DNA of 64,000 nt from the NCBI RefSeq assembly GCF_904849725.1, contig NC_058518.1:414601081-414665080 (forward strand). Direction: 5' to 3'. Shown in pieces: positions 33,748 to 45,900 of this stretch. The DNA is from Hordeum vulgare subsp. vulgare (lineage: Eukaryota > Streptophyta > Magnoliopsida > Poales > Poaceae). A program made the translations under genes and the position numbers. Within the stretch, counting starts at the first letter, position 1, and each line of letters opens with the position of its first letter. The notes below the pieces were generated by a model, which saw nothing but the letters and a program-made list of their open reading frames with translations, ran no database searches and had not been told where the DNA came from.

Positions 33748-34483
33748 GCGGTATCAGAGCTAGGTTCATGCGTAGATGTAATCTCGAGAAGAACACAAAA
33801 GTTTTTGTGGGCGGTGATGTGTGTTTTTCTGCCCTCCTTAGTCTTTTCTTGATTCCACGGTATTGTTGGATCGAAGCGGCTCGGACCGACATTACTCGTA
33901 CGCTTACGAGAGACTGGTTTCATCGCTACGAGTAACTCCGTTGCTCAAAGATGACCGGCGAGTGTCGGTTTCTCCAACTTTAGTTGAATCGGATTTGACT
34001 GAGGAGGTCCTTGGATGAGGTTAAATAGCAATTCATATATTTCCGTTGTGGTGTTTGCGTAAGTAAGATGCGATCCTACTAGATACCCATGGTCACCACG
34101 TAAAACATGCAACAACAATTAGAGGACGTCTAACTTGTTTTTGCAGGGTATGCTTGTGATGTGATATGGCCAACGATGTGATGTGATATACTGGATGTAT
34201 GAGATGATCATGTTGTAATAGTTAATATCGACTTGCACGTCGATGGTACGACAACCGGCAGGAGCCATAGGGTTGTCTTTAAACTAACATTTGTGCTTGC
34301 AGATGCGTTTACTATATTGCTAGGACGTAGCTTTAGTAGTAATAGCATGAGTAGCACGACAACCCCGATGGCGACACGTTGATGGAGATCATGATGATGA
34401 AGATCATGGTGTGACGCCGGTGACAAGAAGATCGTGTCGGTGCTTTGGTGATGGAGATCAAGAAGCACATGATGATGGCCATG
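33748..34483 (+). mobile_element. Truncated leader of the Angela-type element
   Basis: About 735 bp of the untranslated leader typical of Angela/BARE elements follows the LTR, then breaks at about 34483 into a minus-strand LINE pseudogene. Gag, pol and the 3' LTR are absent. The junction lies in GATGGCCATGCC, where both partners could share a few bases. Confidence 0.8.
33749..33760 (+). other. Primer binding site of the Angela-type element
   Basis: The sequence CGGTATCAGAGC matches the tRNA-Met-type site TGGTATCAGAGC except for its first base. Confidence 0.88.
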
Positions 34484-35495
34484 CCACACCGCAGACGCGT
34501 TCCCACAAAAAACGGTGTCCACCAAGTTCCCCATATGGTAATATTTTCCACTGAGCAATCTTGCCACCAAACTCCCCGGCTGCATGATTAACCTCCAAGC
34601 TTGCTTGGCAAGGAGTGCTTGATTGAACGCTCGCATGTCTCTGAAGCCCATTCCACCATTGATTTTGGAAGGACCATTTTATCCCAAGCTAGCCATGCCA
34701 TCTTTCTTTTTCCTCCTTCTACACCCCACCAGTATTGGAGTGATTGGCAGCTTAAAAATACTCATGATATATGTGGGAATTGCTTGTGCCACTGCCTTAA
34801 TCAAAATTTCCTTGCTTGCACTAGACATATATCGCTCACTCCTCACTCCAGTCCACCAACCTTTTAGCAAGTTTCTCAAGTAAAGGGTGTAATTTACCTT
34901 TATTCATTCTGCCCTCTGGAACTGGTAATCCTAAATATTGTGCCTCAAATACCTCCTGAGTAATATCCAATATAGTTTTAATTTCATTTGATACCATACC
35001 ATGACAATTGTCAGAAAATAAGATGGAACACTTGGCCGGGTTAATAAGTTGTCCCGTTGCAATTGCGAACGTGTTCAACACCCCTTTGACAATGATCGCT
35101 TGGTCCGGTCTCGCCCGGAAGGAAAGAAGGGTATCATCTGCAAATAAAATATGAGAGATTGCCAGGCCTCTTCTACAGATTTTTAGAGCCTCCAAACCTT
35201 CCTCGTTAATAGCTTTATGCAATAAGGCAGAAAGAGCATCAGCCGCAAAAAGGAATAGAAACGGGGATAAGGGATCACCCTGACATAGGCCTCGTGAGGG
35301 AGTAAATTGATCCAGTAACCTCCCATTAAACTTAATTGAGTATTTGACTGATCGTACACAGACCATAATATGGTTGACCCAGCTGGCGGAGAATCCCCAC
35401 TTAAGAAGAGCACTCTCTAAAAAATCCCAATCCACCCGGTCATAGGCCTTTGAGAGATCCAATTTGTATGCACAATAAGACTCCTTCTGAATAGA
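34484..35495 (-). pseudogene. LINE reverse transcriptase fragment
   Basis: On the minus strand the 35495-34836 frame encodes the centre of a non-LTR RT: KLDLSKAYDRVDW, a GDPLSPFLF block (about 35250-35285) and the active-site FADDTLL (about 35128-35150). A frameshift near 34836-34880 leads into a second frame containing KEILIKAVAQAIPTYIMS. A third frame from about 34651 carries [19 protein letters not shown], typical of the region after RT in plant L1-type LINEs. The fragment ends at the Angela junction on one side and at the Gypsy LTR C insertion (35496) on the other. The endonuclease half is missing. At least two frameshifts make it dead. Confidence 0.9.
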
Positions 35496-38474
35496 TGTGA
35501 CGACTAAGATGCGGCCCTTTTCTATTTTGGGGGCGATGCTCAAAAAGGGAAAGAGGCGCATCTAAACGTTTCGCAAGCGAGATAATCATAACATTACATA
35601 ACTGAAGAATGACAAGTAGGGCATACACTTGCCATCTGACATAGTATAACATAAGGTTTACATCCACACAATTATTCAGAGCAAAGTTAAGTCCCGCTAC
35701 GGACAACATGAAACAAGTAAAAGACTATGACATCCCGCATGCTGGCCCACGATCACGACCACGGCCTCAGTCCTCCGGATAGTTCACGTATAGTCGGTTA
35801 GACTCCTCATCGTACTGCCACGCCAGCTGGGTGCCATCAGGATCTCCTGCGTCGGGCGTACCTGTACCTGTTGGGGGTATTGTAGTAAACTGTGAGCCAC
35901 GGGGACTCAGCAATCGGATGACCTTGGTATCGAATCTAGTCAAGTTATTAGGTGAGGAAGGTTTAGTGTATAGGTTTGCAGCAACCTAAGCATATATGGT
36001 GGCTAACTTACAATGATCAGAGTATTTGATATGGTGGTCTACGCGAGCGGTCGAAGACTAGGTGATCACTAAGTGATCCTGAACACCTACTTACGTCAAA
36101 CATAACCCCGCCGTATTCCCGATCGAAGAGAGGTCTTCAAAGGAGACAGTCACGGTTACGCGCACAGTTGGCAGTTTTATTAGAGTTACTTTAAGTTGTC
36201 TAGAACCGAATGTTAACAAATTATCCATGTTTGCCACATAACCGCGGGCACGGCTTTCCGAAAGATTAAACCCTGCAGGGGTGCTCCAACTAGTCCATCA
36301 CAAACTGCCACGGGCCGCAAAGTAATCCTCTATCACGAATCTCGTGATCTCATCGGATTCCTTAGAGGAAAACCTCAACTTTGAGGAGACCCAAAGTTTC
36401 ACCGGGATTCCTATACGCAAGATATATCGCTAATGTAAGACAAATCTAGCAGGACCTCCCGACGTGTCGACGACCCCGATAAAAGCCGCGTATCTCAGTC
36501 TCAGGACACGACGGATAAGCTACGCGCACGGAGGCCTGATAGAAATCACTCAAGTTGCCCTGAGTTGGCCCCGCACTGTGCTCTAGTTTGGACCAACACT
36601 CATGAGGAGCACTGGCCCGGGTTGTTGATTAAATCCTCGGGGTAGTTATTCCCTATGCAAATTATTATTAGGTGATTAGCAAATTAAAACTAATGTTGTC
36701 GGACAAGCCTTAACACTACACGATTTATCAAGGGGGTCCCCATAACAACCCCGAACGTGTTAGCAGTGATCACTTATGGAATCAAACACCGGTAACCGAA
36801 ACTAAGGTGGCAATAACGGAACAAATCACTCGGCAAAAGGCTAGGCATTCCGTCATTTACCAAGTATATAGGTGCATTAATTAATTAGCAGTTTAAACAT
36901 AATGATATCAAAATACTCATGTTATCACATGAGACAGCTAGCACCTGCAACTAGCAAAGCTATTCATTAGAGGTTGAGCAAGCCTACTTAGCCAAACAAC
37001 ATTAGCTAGGAGGGGAAGGTGTTTGGGTTTCATGGCATTAATAGGAGGCATTTTATCAAGTGGTAGGCAGCGAGCATATATCGAAGGAAACGTGATTCTA
37101 AGCATAACAAAGCTAGATACGGTATTAAGGTCACGGTCATCTTGCCCGTGATGTCTTCAGCTTGGAACTGCCCGTGACCTTCCTGCACGTACTCTCCAGA
37201 ATCCACGTACTCGCTCTCCGATCCCGATGCTACCCAAGATAAAAATAACAGCCAATGAACACCAACACAACATGATGCAACAAACAATATGATGCATCAT
37301 TATTCTAGTCACTTTCATATGCATGAGATGAGTCAATAGAGTTCTGGACAGAACCTCATCTTAAGTGATCATGACATGCATGATGATGGCATGAGCATGT
37401 GCATCACGAGAAAACGAAGCAAAAACGTATAAAGAACGTAGAGAACGGAGCTACGGATCAACCAGAAACTACGAAACAAGATATGAAGACCTACGGTTCA
37501 AATCCACCACAAGCACACTCCAATGGCACTCTTCTCGTGTTACCAGGTTGCCACATGATCAAACAATCAAATACAAGTGGGGTGGTACAAGGAAACACAC
37601 CACACCATCAACAATGCCCTCACAAGCTTCAAAACAACTAAAACATGCAATCTATTCTAAACAGCATCATACCAGATTGTCTACAACATTCAAGGTACCT
37701 ATAGCCACCCAAATGAGCCAAACAAGATATGAGGCAAACGCCATTCAAAAGCTCTACAAGCGTGAGCAAGAAGTTACTGCAAAGGCATCACACATGAGAA
37801 GATCTATGGACACAAACTTGGACAAAAATAACAGATTCTGGGACTTAGTGAAAATCTCAGATTTTCACCAGCTGCTTATGCTCTGAAGCATTTTGGCAGC
37901 CTCCAAAATGATATCTATAGGAAGTGAATAAGCATGAAATTTAACAGGAATCTAGACAAACACAAAAGCTCACAAACCTTAGTTTGTTGCATGGGCTGAT
38001 TCCCAACACATGAGCTTGTGCAACCAAAACAACAAGGGAAGAAAATAACAGCACATTCTCACACTTAGCGAAAATCACAGATTTTCACAAAGCTGTCAGT
38101 TTCAGCCAAGTGTCAACTTTGACAAGGCACAACAAGTGCATACAAACTCCTATTAATAAAACAAAGACCCAATGCTATAGAGGGGTTCTCCCACTACTCC
38201 CACATCAAGGATTCATCCTCATAGGCTCAAAGCACTACATGATACTAAGCTCTAAACATGGCATCAAGACAGAAAAATGAAAGTTTATGAAGTTGCTCTA
38301 AAGTGAAATATGATTCCACCAGTGGATTCCTGGGATGATTCTACCCCAAAAGCATATATAATACATGGGTACTTGCATGTAACATGTAGGCACAAAGCTA
38401 GCTCGAAAATCAACCTAGAATCCTATGTGAGCATATAGGAGCATTATCACATGTAACTTAGCACTTGTAGTATC

Positions 38475-38960
38475 CACTACTCCTACACATGCACACACAC
38501 AAGGTTCATACACCACCACATCACCATATTGGCAAGCATGAGGGGTTAGCCCTCATGCACAAGTGCATATGTGCACTCATGCCCACACACACACAAGCAT
38601 GACACCTACACCTACACACAACATGTGTGCTCACACACACACCATCAAGAGGTGCCTCAAGAGGGGCTGCTCTCTTGCACGCACGTACCACCATATGCAC
38701 ACACACACACATGCACATGTGTGCACAACTCACTCATGTGCACACACACACACAACCACACACTCATGAGCACATACACATACTCATGCACTCATGTGCA
38801 CACATACACTACACACACTCATGTGTTTGTGCAAACTTGCACAAGCATGTGTGTGTAACACACATACACACATACACACACATCTCTATCTACACACACA
38901 CACTCACAAGTGCACACACACACACACTCACAAAGGAACACACATACACACATGCCACTG
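38475..38960. repeat. CA-rich tract in LTR C
   Basis: Many short (CA)n runs are interspersed with ATG/CATG words. The plus-strand counterpart in LTR D is the TG-rich tract at 48650-48760. All frames here are low complexity and not coding. Confidence 0.9.
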
Positions 38961-39037
38961 GTTTTGCTAAAACCCAAGACCTACTTGATGCCCAAGCAAG
39001 GAATAGTGAAAAATAACTACAAAGCAGCAAAAACAAT

Positions 39038-39100
39038 AAAAGGGGAGGTCACTGGGATCGAACCCAGGAGCCCCTGGTGCAAATAACCTTCGGCTACCAC
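39038..39100 (-). other. tRNA-like module 2 in LTR C (A box, B box, T-run)
   Basis: On the minus strand: an A-box-like GGTAGCCGAAGG (39099-39088), a B box GGTTCGATCCC (39064-39054) within a perfect T-arm-like stem CTGGG/CCCAG, then TTTT (39041-39038). No acceptor or anticodon arm is evident. It is a Pol III promoter candidate or a tRNA-derived relic. Confidence 0.5.
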
Positions 39101-39190
39101 CCTGCTAGCATGGATGTTACTGCTCTATAAGGAGCAACAGAGCAGGTAATCCTTCACATGACGATGCTACACCGAAAATAAAATAACAAC

Positions 39191-39270
39191 AAAAGGGGAG
39201 GGTCGTCGGGGATTCGAACCCGCGACCTGTGGCACCAACACACACACACAAACCAGTCGAGCTACGGACG
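39191..39270 (-). other. tRNA-like module 1 in LTR C (A box, B box, T-run)
   Basis: On the minus strand: A box TAGCTCGACTGG (39264-39253), B box GGTTCGAATCC (39220-39210), then CCTCCCCTTTT ending in TTTT (39194-39191). A-to-B spacing is about 32 bp, within the tRNA range. The module is followed about 110 bp later by a second, similar module. Confidence 0.55.
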
Positions 39271-39335
39271 GAGGCTTGACAGGGAGGGGGAAGGTGCTCT
39301 TTTGAGCAGCCCCCTCTGCTCCTACTGTAGATCAA

Positions 39336-40710
39336 TGATGACCCACAAGTATAGGGGATCAATCATAGTCCTTTCAATAAGTAAGAGTGTTGAACCCAAC
39401 GAGGAGCAGAAGGCTGTGATAAATGGATTTCAGCAAGGTAATAACTGCAAGCACTGAAAGTAGCGGTAACAAGTGATTGTGTAGCGAGGTGAAACGTAGC
39501 AAGCAAAAAGTGACAAGTAACAAATAGTAGCAACGGTGCAGCAAGTGGCCCAATCCCTTTTGTAGCAAGGGACAAGCCTGAACAAAGTCTTATAGGAGGA
39601 AAAACGCTCCCGAGGACACACGGGAATTTCTGTCATGCTAGTTTCACCATGTTCATATGATTCGCGTTCGTTACTTTGATAGTTTGATATGTGGGTGGAC
39701 CGGTGCTTGGGTACTGCCCTTACTTGGACAAGCATCCCACTTATGATTAACCTCTCTCGCAAGCATCCGCAACTACAAAAGAAGAATTAAGACAAAGTCT
39801 AACCATAGCATTAAACTAGTGGATCCAAATCAGCCCCTCACGAAGCAACGCATAGACTGGGGTTTAAGCTTCTGTCACTCCAGCAATCCATCATCTACTT
39901 ACTACTCCCCAATGCCTTCCTCTAGGTGTAATGAATCACAAAACATAATCATAATCATGATCAGAGGTGTAATGAATAGCATCAAGGATCTGAACATAAA
40001 CTCTTCCACCAAGTAATCTAACTAGCATCAACTACAAAGAGTAATCAACACTACTAGCAACCTTACAAGTACCAATCGGAGTTGCGAGACGAAGATTGGT
40101 TACAAGAGATGAACTAGGGATTGGAGAGGAGATGGTGCTGATGAAGATGTTGATGAAGATGCCTCCCCTCCGATCAGAGGAGTGTTGGTGATGACGATGG
40201 CGATGATTTCCCCCTCCGGGAGGGAAGTTTCTCCGGCAGGATCGTCCTGCCGGAGCTCTAGATTGGATCTGCTCAAGTTCCGCCTCCTGGCGGCGGCGAA
40301 ACCACGAAAAAGCTCCTGTATGATTTTTTTCCACACCAAAACCCTTCATATAGCAAAAGAGGGGGGCTAGTGGGCCGTCAGGGAGCCCACAAGCCCCCAC
40401 TCCGCCACCAGGGGGTGGCGGTGGCTTGTGGCGCCCTGGCAGCCCCCCTCCGGTACTTCTTTCGCCCAATAATTTTTATATAATCCCAAAAAAATCCACG
40501 TAACTTTTCACGGCATGTGGAGATGTGCAGAATAGTGGACTAGGATTTGCTCCTTTTCCAGTCCAAAATTCCAGCTGCCTGAATTCTCCCTCTTCAAATA
40601 AACCTTGCAAAATAAGAGAGAAAAGGCATAAATATGGTACCACAAGTAATATAACAGCCCAAAAAGCAATAAATATCAACATGAAAGCATGATGCAAAAT
40701 GGACGTATCA
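39336..40710 (-). repeat. 3' LTR of Athila element E
   Basis: On the minus strand it starts TGATACGTCCATTTTGCATC and ends CTTGTGGGTCATCA, 1,375 bp. A TATA-like GCTATATGAAGG lies at about 40340-40351, after a block of CCACC/GGTGG hairpins (40380-40450). It shares its end and central part with the solo LTR at 219-1824. Confidence 0.9.
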
Positions 40711-40718
40711 ACTCCCCC
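40711..40718 (-). other. Polypurine tract of element E
   Basis: The minus strand reads CTTGGGGGAGT immediately before the LTR start TGATACG, the correct place for plus-strand priming. Confidence 0.85.
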
Positions 40719-42314
40719 AAGCTTAGACCTCGCTTGTCCTCAAGCGAAAACCAAGTTCCATAAACATGTCCACATGTTGAGGGACGAAGGTGTCGATAAA
40801 ACATAATACACACATAAGGGCATCATGATCACACATAGAACAGCAATACATCATAAAGATTCTTATGGGAAAGTAGCAATTCCTTCACAAAGCAAAGCAT
40901 GAAGCAAAAACCTTACCGAGAAGTAACCAACAATAGTCCATAGTCATTGAAGCAATTGCAATTTATCATAACATCAGAAAGAGTCGAACAAGAGCTTGTA
41001 AGGCAAACCCACATACTCAATCATCTCTTTTGTTTTCCACAATTGTTACAACTCACTTGGTACTCATGGTGTCAAAGTTTCAGCTGGACACAGAGGAAGA
41101 TAGGGGCTTATAGTTTTGCCTCCCAACGATTTATCTCAAGGGTAAAGTCAACAATAATAAAGCATGAGTACTCAACTCCAAGTTGATATATGAATATAAA
41201 TCTTTCCCAAGCATGTGACGGTGGCCAAGACAAATGCAAAAAAATAGGGAATTGGTGAAGATCACCATGACTCTTACAAGGGCAAAAAGTAAAGGTACAA
41301 GATAGGCCCTTCGCAGAGGGAAGCAGAGGTTGTCATGCGCTTTTGAGGTTTGAATGTGTGTCCTCTTAATGCGGAGGAACGTCACTTTATATTGCCTCCT
41401 GTGATAAAGAACTTTATTATGCAGTCTGTCGCTTTTATGTCTTCCTCATCACAGGTTCGTACAAAGCTTATTTTGCACACACTAATAGATCATACATATT
41501 AGAGAGCAATTTTTATTGCTTGCACCGATGACAACTTACTTGAAGGATCTTATTCAATCCATAGGTAGGTATGGTGGACTCTCATGGAAAAACTGGGTTG
41601 AAGGTTTATGGATGCACAAGTAGTATCTCTACTTGGTGCGGGAGTTTTGGCTAATATGAGATGGAAGCAATCGTCACATGCTAAGGGATCTCTAATCATA
41701 TAACATTGTTTGGAACCAAGCAAACACAATTCATTATATTGTCTTCACTTGTCCAACGTCTACTCCTAAGCATGTAATAGTTTGGTGAGTGTTCACAATT
41801 GTAAAAAAGTGTCTAAGATGATATATTTATATGTGAACCTCTCTTTCCTTATTACTTCTTATTAATTGCAGCAATGACTGAGGTCTATGTTAATTTATTC
41901 TCAACAAGTTTTAATCATCATGCGTGTCATAAGTGAAGTTATCACTTTCCATAAGATCGTCTCATGATCTTTCATGCTATCTTTCTTTTCATACTTTTGA
42001 TCATGGCACGAAGCAAAGCCCTTGACTAAGACACTCTTTATTATATAGCTCGTAAGCTCGAATACATCGAGGGAGAAACAAAAGCAAAAGACTCAAGCTA
42101 AACACTAAAGACTTATTCCTCTAAAAGAAGAAATCAAAACTGAAAAGGAAAGAACTAAAACAAAGGTGAAAGCAAAAGATATAAAGGTGATACGATACCA
42201 GCGCAACTCCCCCAAGTTTGGAAAAAACCAAGGGGATTGCCCATACCAATGCTTAGTTGTCTTCCTTCGGTGATGATGGTGGTGGAGTTGGTGCCTTTGA
42301 TTCCAAGAGAGCTA
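40719..42314 (-). other. Non-coding segment between the small ORF and the polypurine tract of E
   Basis: About 1.6 kb without a recognisable coding frame. In env-carrying Athila relatives this is where an env-like gene sits. Here only short chance frames are seen, so any env-like gene is lost or was never present. Confidence 0.6.
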
Positions 42315-42638
42315 TCAATCTTTATTTATACCTTTGAGATCTGTGACATGGTTTTCCAACAAAACAACTTCACGAGAAAGGGAAATATTGCGAGCACGAG
42401 TTGTTTCGCAAAACCTCAAGAGTTCAATCAAGGATGGAGACAACACGTGGAGGAAGGGTTGGAGAAAATCAACTCCTTCAACGTCTTCAATGTTGAACAT
42501 AGGTTGAACTTCCTCCCTAGCTTGGGTTTTCTCCTTAGCTTGGTCCCTGGCTTCCGTGACTTCTACTCTTTTCAGATCAGCATCTACTTCCTCATGAACT
42601 TGGTGAAGATCATTCTCCCCAACAGATTCCTGGGACAT
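42315..42638 (-). CDS. Small coiled-coil ORF after pol in element E
   Basis: An intact 107-codon ORF begins with ATG at 42638 and ends at 42315. The N-terminal half is charged and heptad-like (many Glu, Val, Leu, Lys); the C-terminal half is more hydrophobic (FLQPFLHVL, REVVLLENHV). I do not recognise it. It lies in the env position and its ATG is the first one downstream of a TATA box at 42724-42731. A splice-acceptor-like CTTGTTTCTGCCGCAG ends 14 bp before the ATG. It could be a real third gene, or the stub of a longer decayed one. Confidence 0.45.
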   Translation of the reverse strand: MSQESVGENDLHQVHEEVDADLKRVEVTEARDQAKEKTQAREEVQPMFNIEDVEGVDFLQPFLHVLSPSLIELLRFCETTRARNISLSREVVLLENHVTDLKGINKD

Positions 42639-42723
42639 CTTTGCTCTAAATCTGCGGCAGAAACAAGCTCAAAACGAAAACAGAGGAAAACTGCGCAATA
42701 CGAAGATCAAAACCTTCGGGCAA

Positions 42724-42731
42724 GTATATAT
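42724..42731 (-). promoter_or_regulatory. Candidate internal promoter of element E
   Basis: The minus strand reads AATCAATATATACTTGCC. Just upstream (42760-42880) is a GC-rich block with CCCCCTGGTGGCGGAG, which also occurs upstream of the LTR's own TATA box (about 40400-40420). The leader from here to the ATG at 42638 has no other ATG. Confidence 0.5.
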
Positions 42732-42920
42732 TGATTTTTCTGGACCAGAAGGAGTGCTCCGCAAGAAAATGGAGTCCGGGAGCCACACGAGGTGCCCACA
42801 ACCTTGCCCTCCGCCACCAGGGGGTAGGGGCGGTGGCAGGGCTTGTGGCCGCCTCGTTCGCTCTCTGGACTGCTTTTTATTTTTCTAATTTTCCAAAATT
42901 TCCAAAACAGAAGAAATTTC

Positions 42921-45900
42921 CTATTGGAAAAGTATCGGAGTCCAATTTCTTACCGAAACAGATACATCTTCGTTTTCATGGTCTGAAACAGGCTGATAAA
43001 CATCCCTTATGTACTCCTCTGGAGTTATGACATTGATGATATTGGTCTCAACATTTATGGGAGTACCACAGATGTAATGCTTGATTCTTTGCCCATTATC
43101 CACTCTAGGAAAATTTCCTTTCGTGTTATTGATTTTGATGGCACCGGAACGATATACTTCCTCGGTAACATAAGGACCTTCCCATTTAGATAGAAGCTTG
43201 CCTTCAAAGAATCTCAAACGAGAATTGTATAGCAAGACATAATCACCTACATTGAACTCTCGTTTCTGTATTCGTTTGTCGTGCCATCTCTTAACCTTTT
43301 CCTTGAACAACCTGGCATTCTCATCTGCCTGGGTCCTCCATTCATCTAATGAGCTAATATCAAACAACCGCTTCTCACCGGCAAGTTTGAAATCAAAGTT
43401 GAGCTCTTTGATTGCCCAATAAGCTTTGTGTTCCAGCTCAAGAGGTAAATGACAAGCCTTACCGTAAACCATTTTATACGGTGACATGCCCATGGGATTC
43501 GTATAAGCAGTCCTATAAGCCCATAGTGCATCGTCAAGTTTGCTAGACCAATTCTTTCGAGATCTATTGACGGTCTTTTGTAGGATCAATTTGATCTCCC
43601 TATTACTCAACTCCACTTGACCACTAGACTGAGGATGATAAGGAGATGCAACTCTATGGTTGACATCATACTTAGCGAGCATCTTGCGGAAAACACCATG
43701 AATGAAGTGTGAACCGCCATCAGTCATCAGATATCTAGGGACTCCAAATCTTGGGAATATGACTTCTTTAAGCATGTTAATAGAGGTGTGGTGATCATCG
43801 TTTTTAGTGGGGATAGCTTCTACCCACTTAGTGGTGTAATCCACAGCAACTAAGATGTGAGTGTACCCATTGGAACTCGGGAAGGGTCCCATATAATCAA
43901 AGCCCCAGACATCAAATGGTTCAATGACAAGTGAATAGTTCATAGGCATTTCCAGATGCTTACTGATGTTCCCTATTCTTTGGCATTCGTCACAAGACAA
44001 GACAAACTTATGGGCATCCTTGAAGAGAGTGGGCCAATAGAAACCTGATTGCAATACCTTATGGGAAGTTCTATCTCCAGTGTGGTGTCCTCTGTAGGCT
44101 TTGGAATGACACTTCTGCAGGATCTGTCCCTGTTCATGTTCAGGCACACAACGTCTAATAACACCATCTACTCCTTCCTTATAAAGGTGAGGATCATCCC
44201 AAAAGTAGAGTCTCAAATCGAAGAAGAACTTCTTCTTTTGCTGATAGGTGAAACTGGGTGGTATGTATTTGGCTACGATATAGTTTGCATAATCGGCATA
44301 CCACGGTGCACTATGAGAAGTGCGGATGACATTTAATTGCTCATCAGGAAAGTTGTCATCAATAGGTAGTGGGTCATCAAGGACATTCTCTAGCCTAGAC
44401 AAGTTATCTACTACAAGATTATCAGCACCCTTTCGGTCAACAACATGTAAATCAAATTCATGTAGCAGGAGAACCCATCTGATCAGCCTAGGCTTAGCAT
44501 CCTTCTTCTCCATAAGGTACTTAATGGCAGCATGATCGGAGTGAATAGTGACTTATGAGTCAACTATATAAGATCTGAACTTTTCACATGCAAACACGAC
44601 TGCTAAAAATTCCTTCTCCGTAGTGGCATAGTTTCTTTGGGCACTGTCTAGAGTTTTACTAGCATAGTGAATAACATTCAACTTCTTGTCAACTCTTTGT
44701 CCTAGAACAGCACCAATAGCATAATCACTAGCGTCACACATGATTTCAAAGGGAAAGTTCCAGTCAGGTGGTTGAACAATAGGTGCAGTTATCAAAGCCT
44801 TGTTAAGTATTTCAAAGGCTTCCTCACAATCCTCATCAAAAACAAAAGGAACATCCTTCTGCAAGAGGTTGGTAAGAGGCCTAGAAATCTTAGAGAAGTC
44901 TTTAATGAACCTTTTATAGAAACCAGCATGACCTAGGAAACTTCGTATACCTCTGATATCTGTGGGGCAAGGCATTTTCTCAATTGCATCAACCTTAGCC
45001 TTATCAACTTCAATGCCTCTTTCAGAGATCTTGTGTCCTAAGACAATGCCTTCATTAACCATAAAGTGGCACTTCTCCCAATTCAAGACGAGGTTGGTTT
45101 CTTCGCATCTCTGTAAGACTCGATCAAGGTTGTTGAGGCAATCATCAAAGGAAGACCCATAAACGGAGAAGTCGTCCATGAAAACCTCGACAATCTTTTC
45201 AAAAAAGTCAGAGAATATAGCCATCATACATCTTTGAAAGGTGGCAGGTGCATTGCATAAGCCAAAAGGCATACGTCTATAGGCAAAGGTACCGAAAGGG
45301 CAGGTGAAACTGGTTTTCTCTTGATCAGATTGTGCAACAGGTATTTGCGAGAAACCTCGATAACCGTCTAAAAAGCAGAAGTGTGTTTGTTTGGATAGCC
45401 TTTCTAGCATTTGGTCGATAAACGGCAAAGGATAATGATCTTTCCTGGTTGCCTTGTTCAGTTTCCGGAAGTCTATCACCATCCTATAGCCGGTAATAAT
45501 CCTTTGTGGGATTAGGTCATCCTTATCATTAGGAACGACGGTGATACCTACCTTCTTAGGTACACAATGTACTGGACTTACCCAATCACTATGAGCAACA
45601 GGATAGATGACTCCTACTTCCAGAAGCTTTAATATTTCTTTTCTAACGACCCCTTTCCTCTTAGGATTTAATCTCCTTTGATGATCAGCAACTGGTTTAA
45701 AGTCAGGATCGATTTTAATCTTGTGCTGACATAGAGTAGGACTAATACCCTTAAGATCATCAAGAGTATATCCAATAGCAGCACGGTGCTTCCTCAGAGT
45801 TTTTAGTAACTTCTTCTCTTCGTGCTCTGAGAGGAGAGCACTAATAATAACAGGATATATCTCCTTCTCATCAAGATAGGCATACTTAAGAGTATCAGGC

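Larger units (their letters stand above)
35496..39335 (-). mobile_element. LTR C, partial Gypsy LTR of the same group as D
   Basis: On the minus strand its 3' end is CATCTTAGTCGTCACA at 35496, followed directly by LINE sequence, so this is the insertion edge (left TSD candidate ATAGA, 35491-35495). It matches LTR D in reverse from about 48240 to 52073. The start of the LTR (U3) is beyond the Athila insertion at 39336. It includes two tRNA-like modules and a CA-rich tract. The absence of a primer site at the 3' end shows that it is a solo or a 3' LTR. Confidence 0.85.

Noticed and set aside
38563..39016. Overlapping His/Thr-rich ORFs.
   Set aside because: They are translations of the CA-rich tract in LTR C.
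39191..39270. A genuine tRNA gene.
   Set aside because: A and B boxes are present, but no acceptor stem or anticodon arm can be drawn, so I list it only as tRNA-like.
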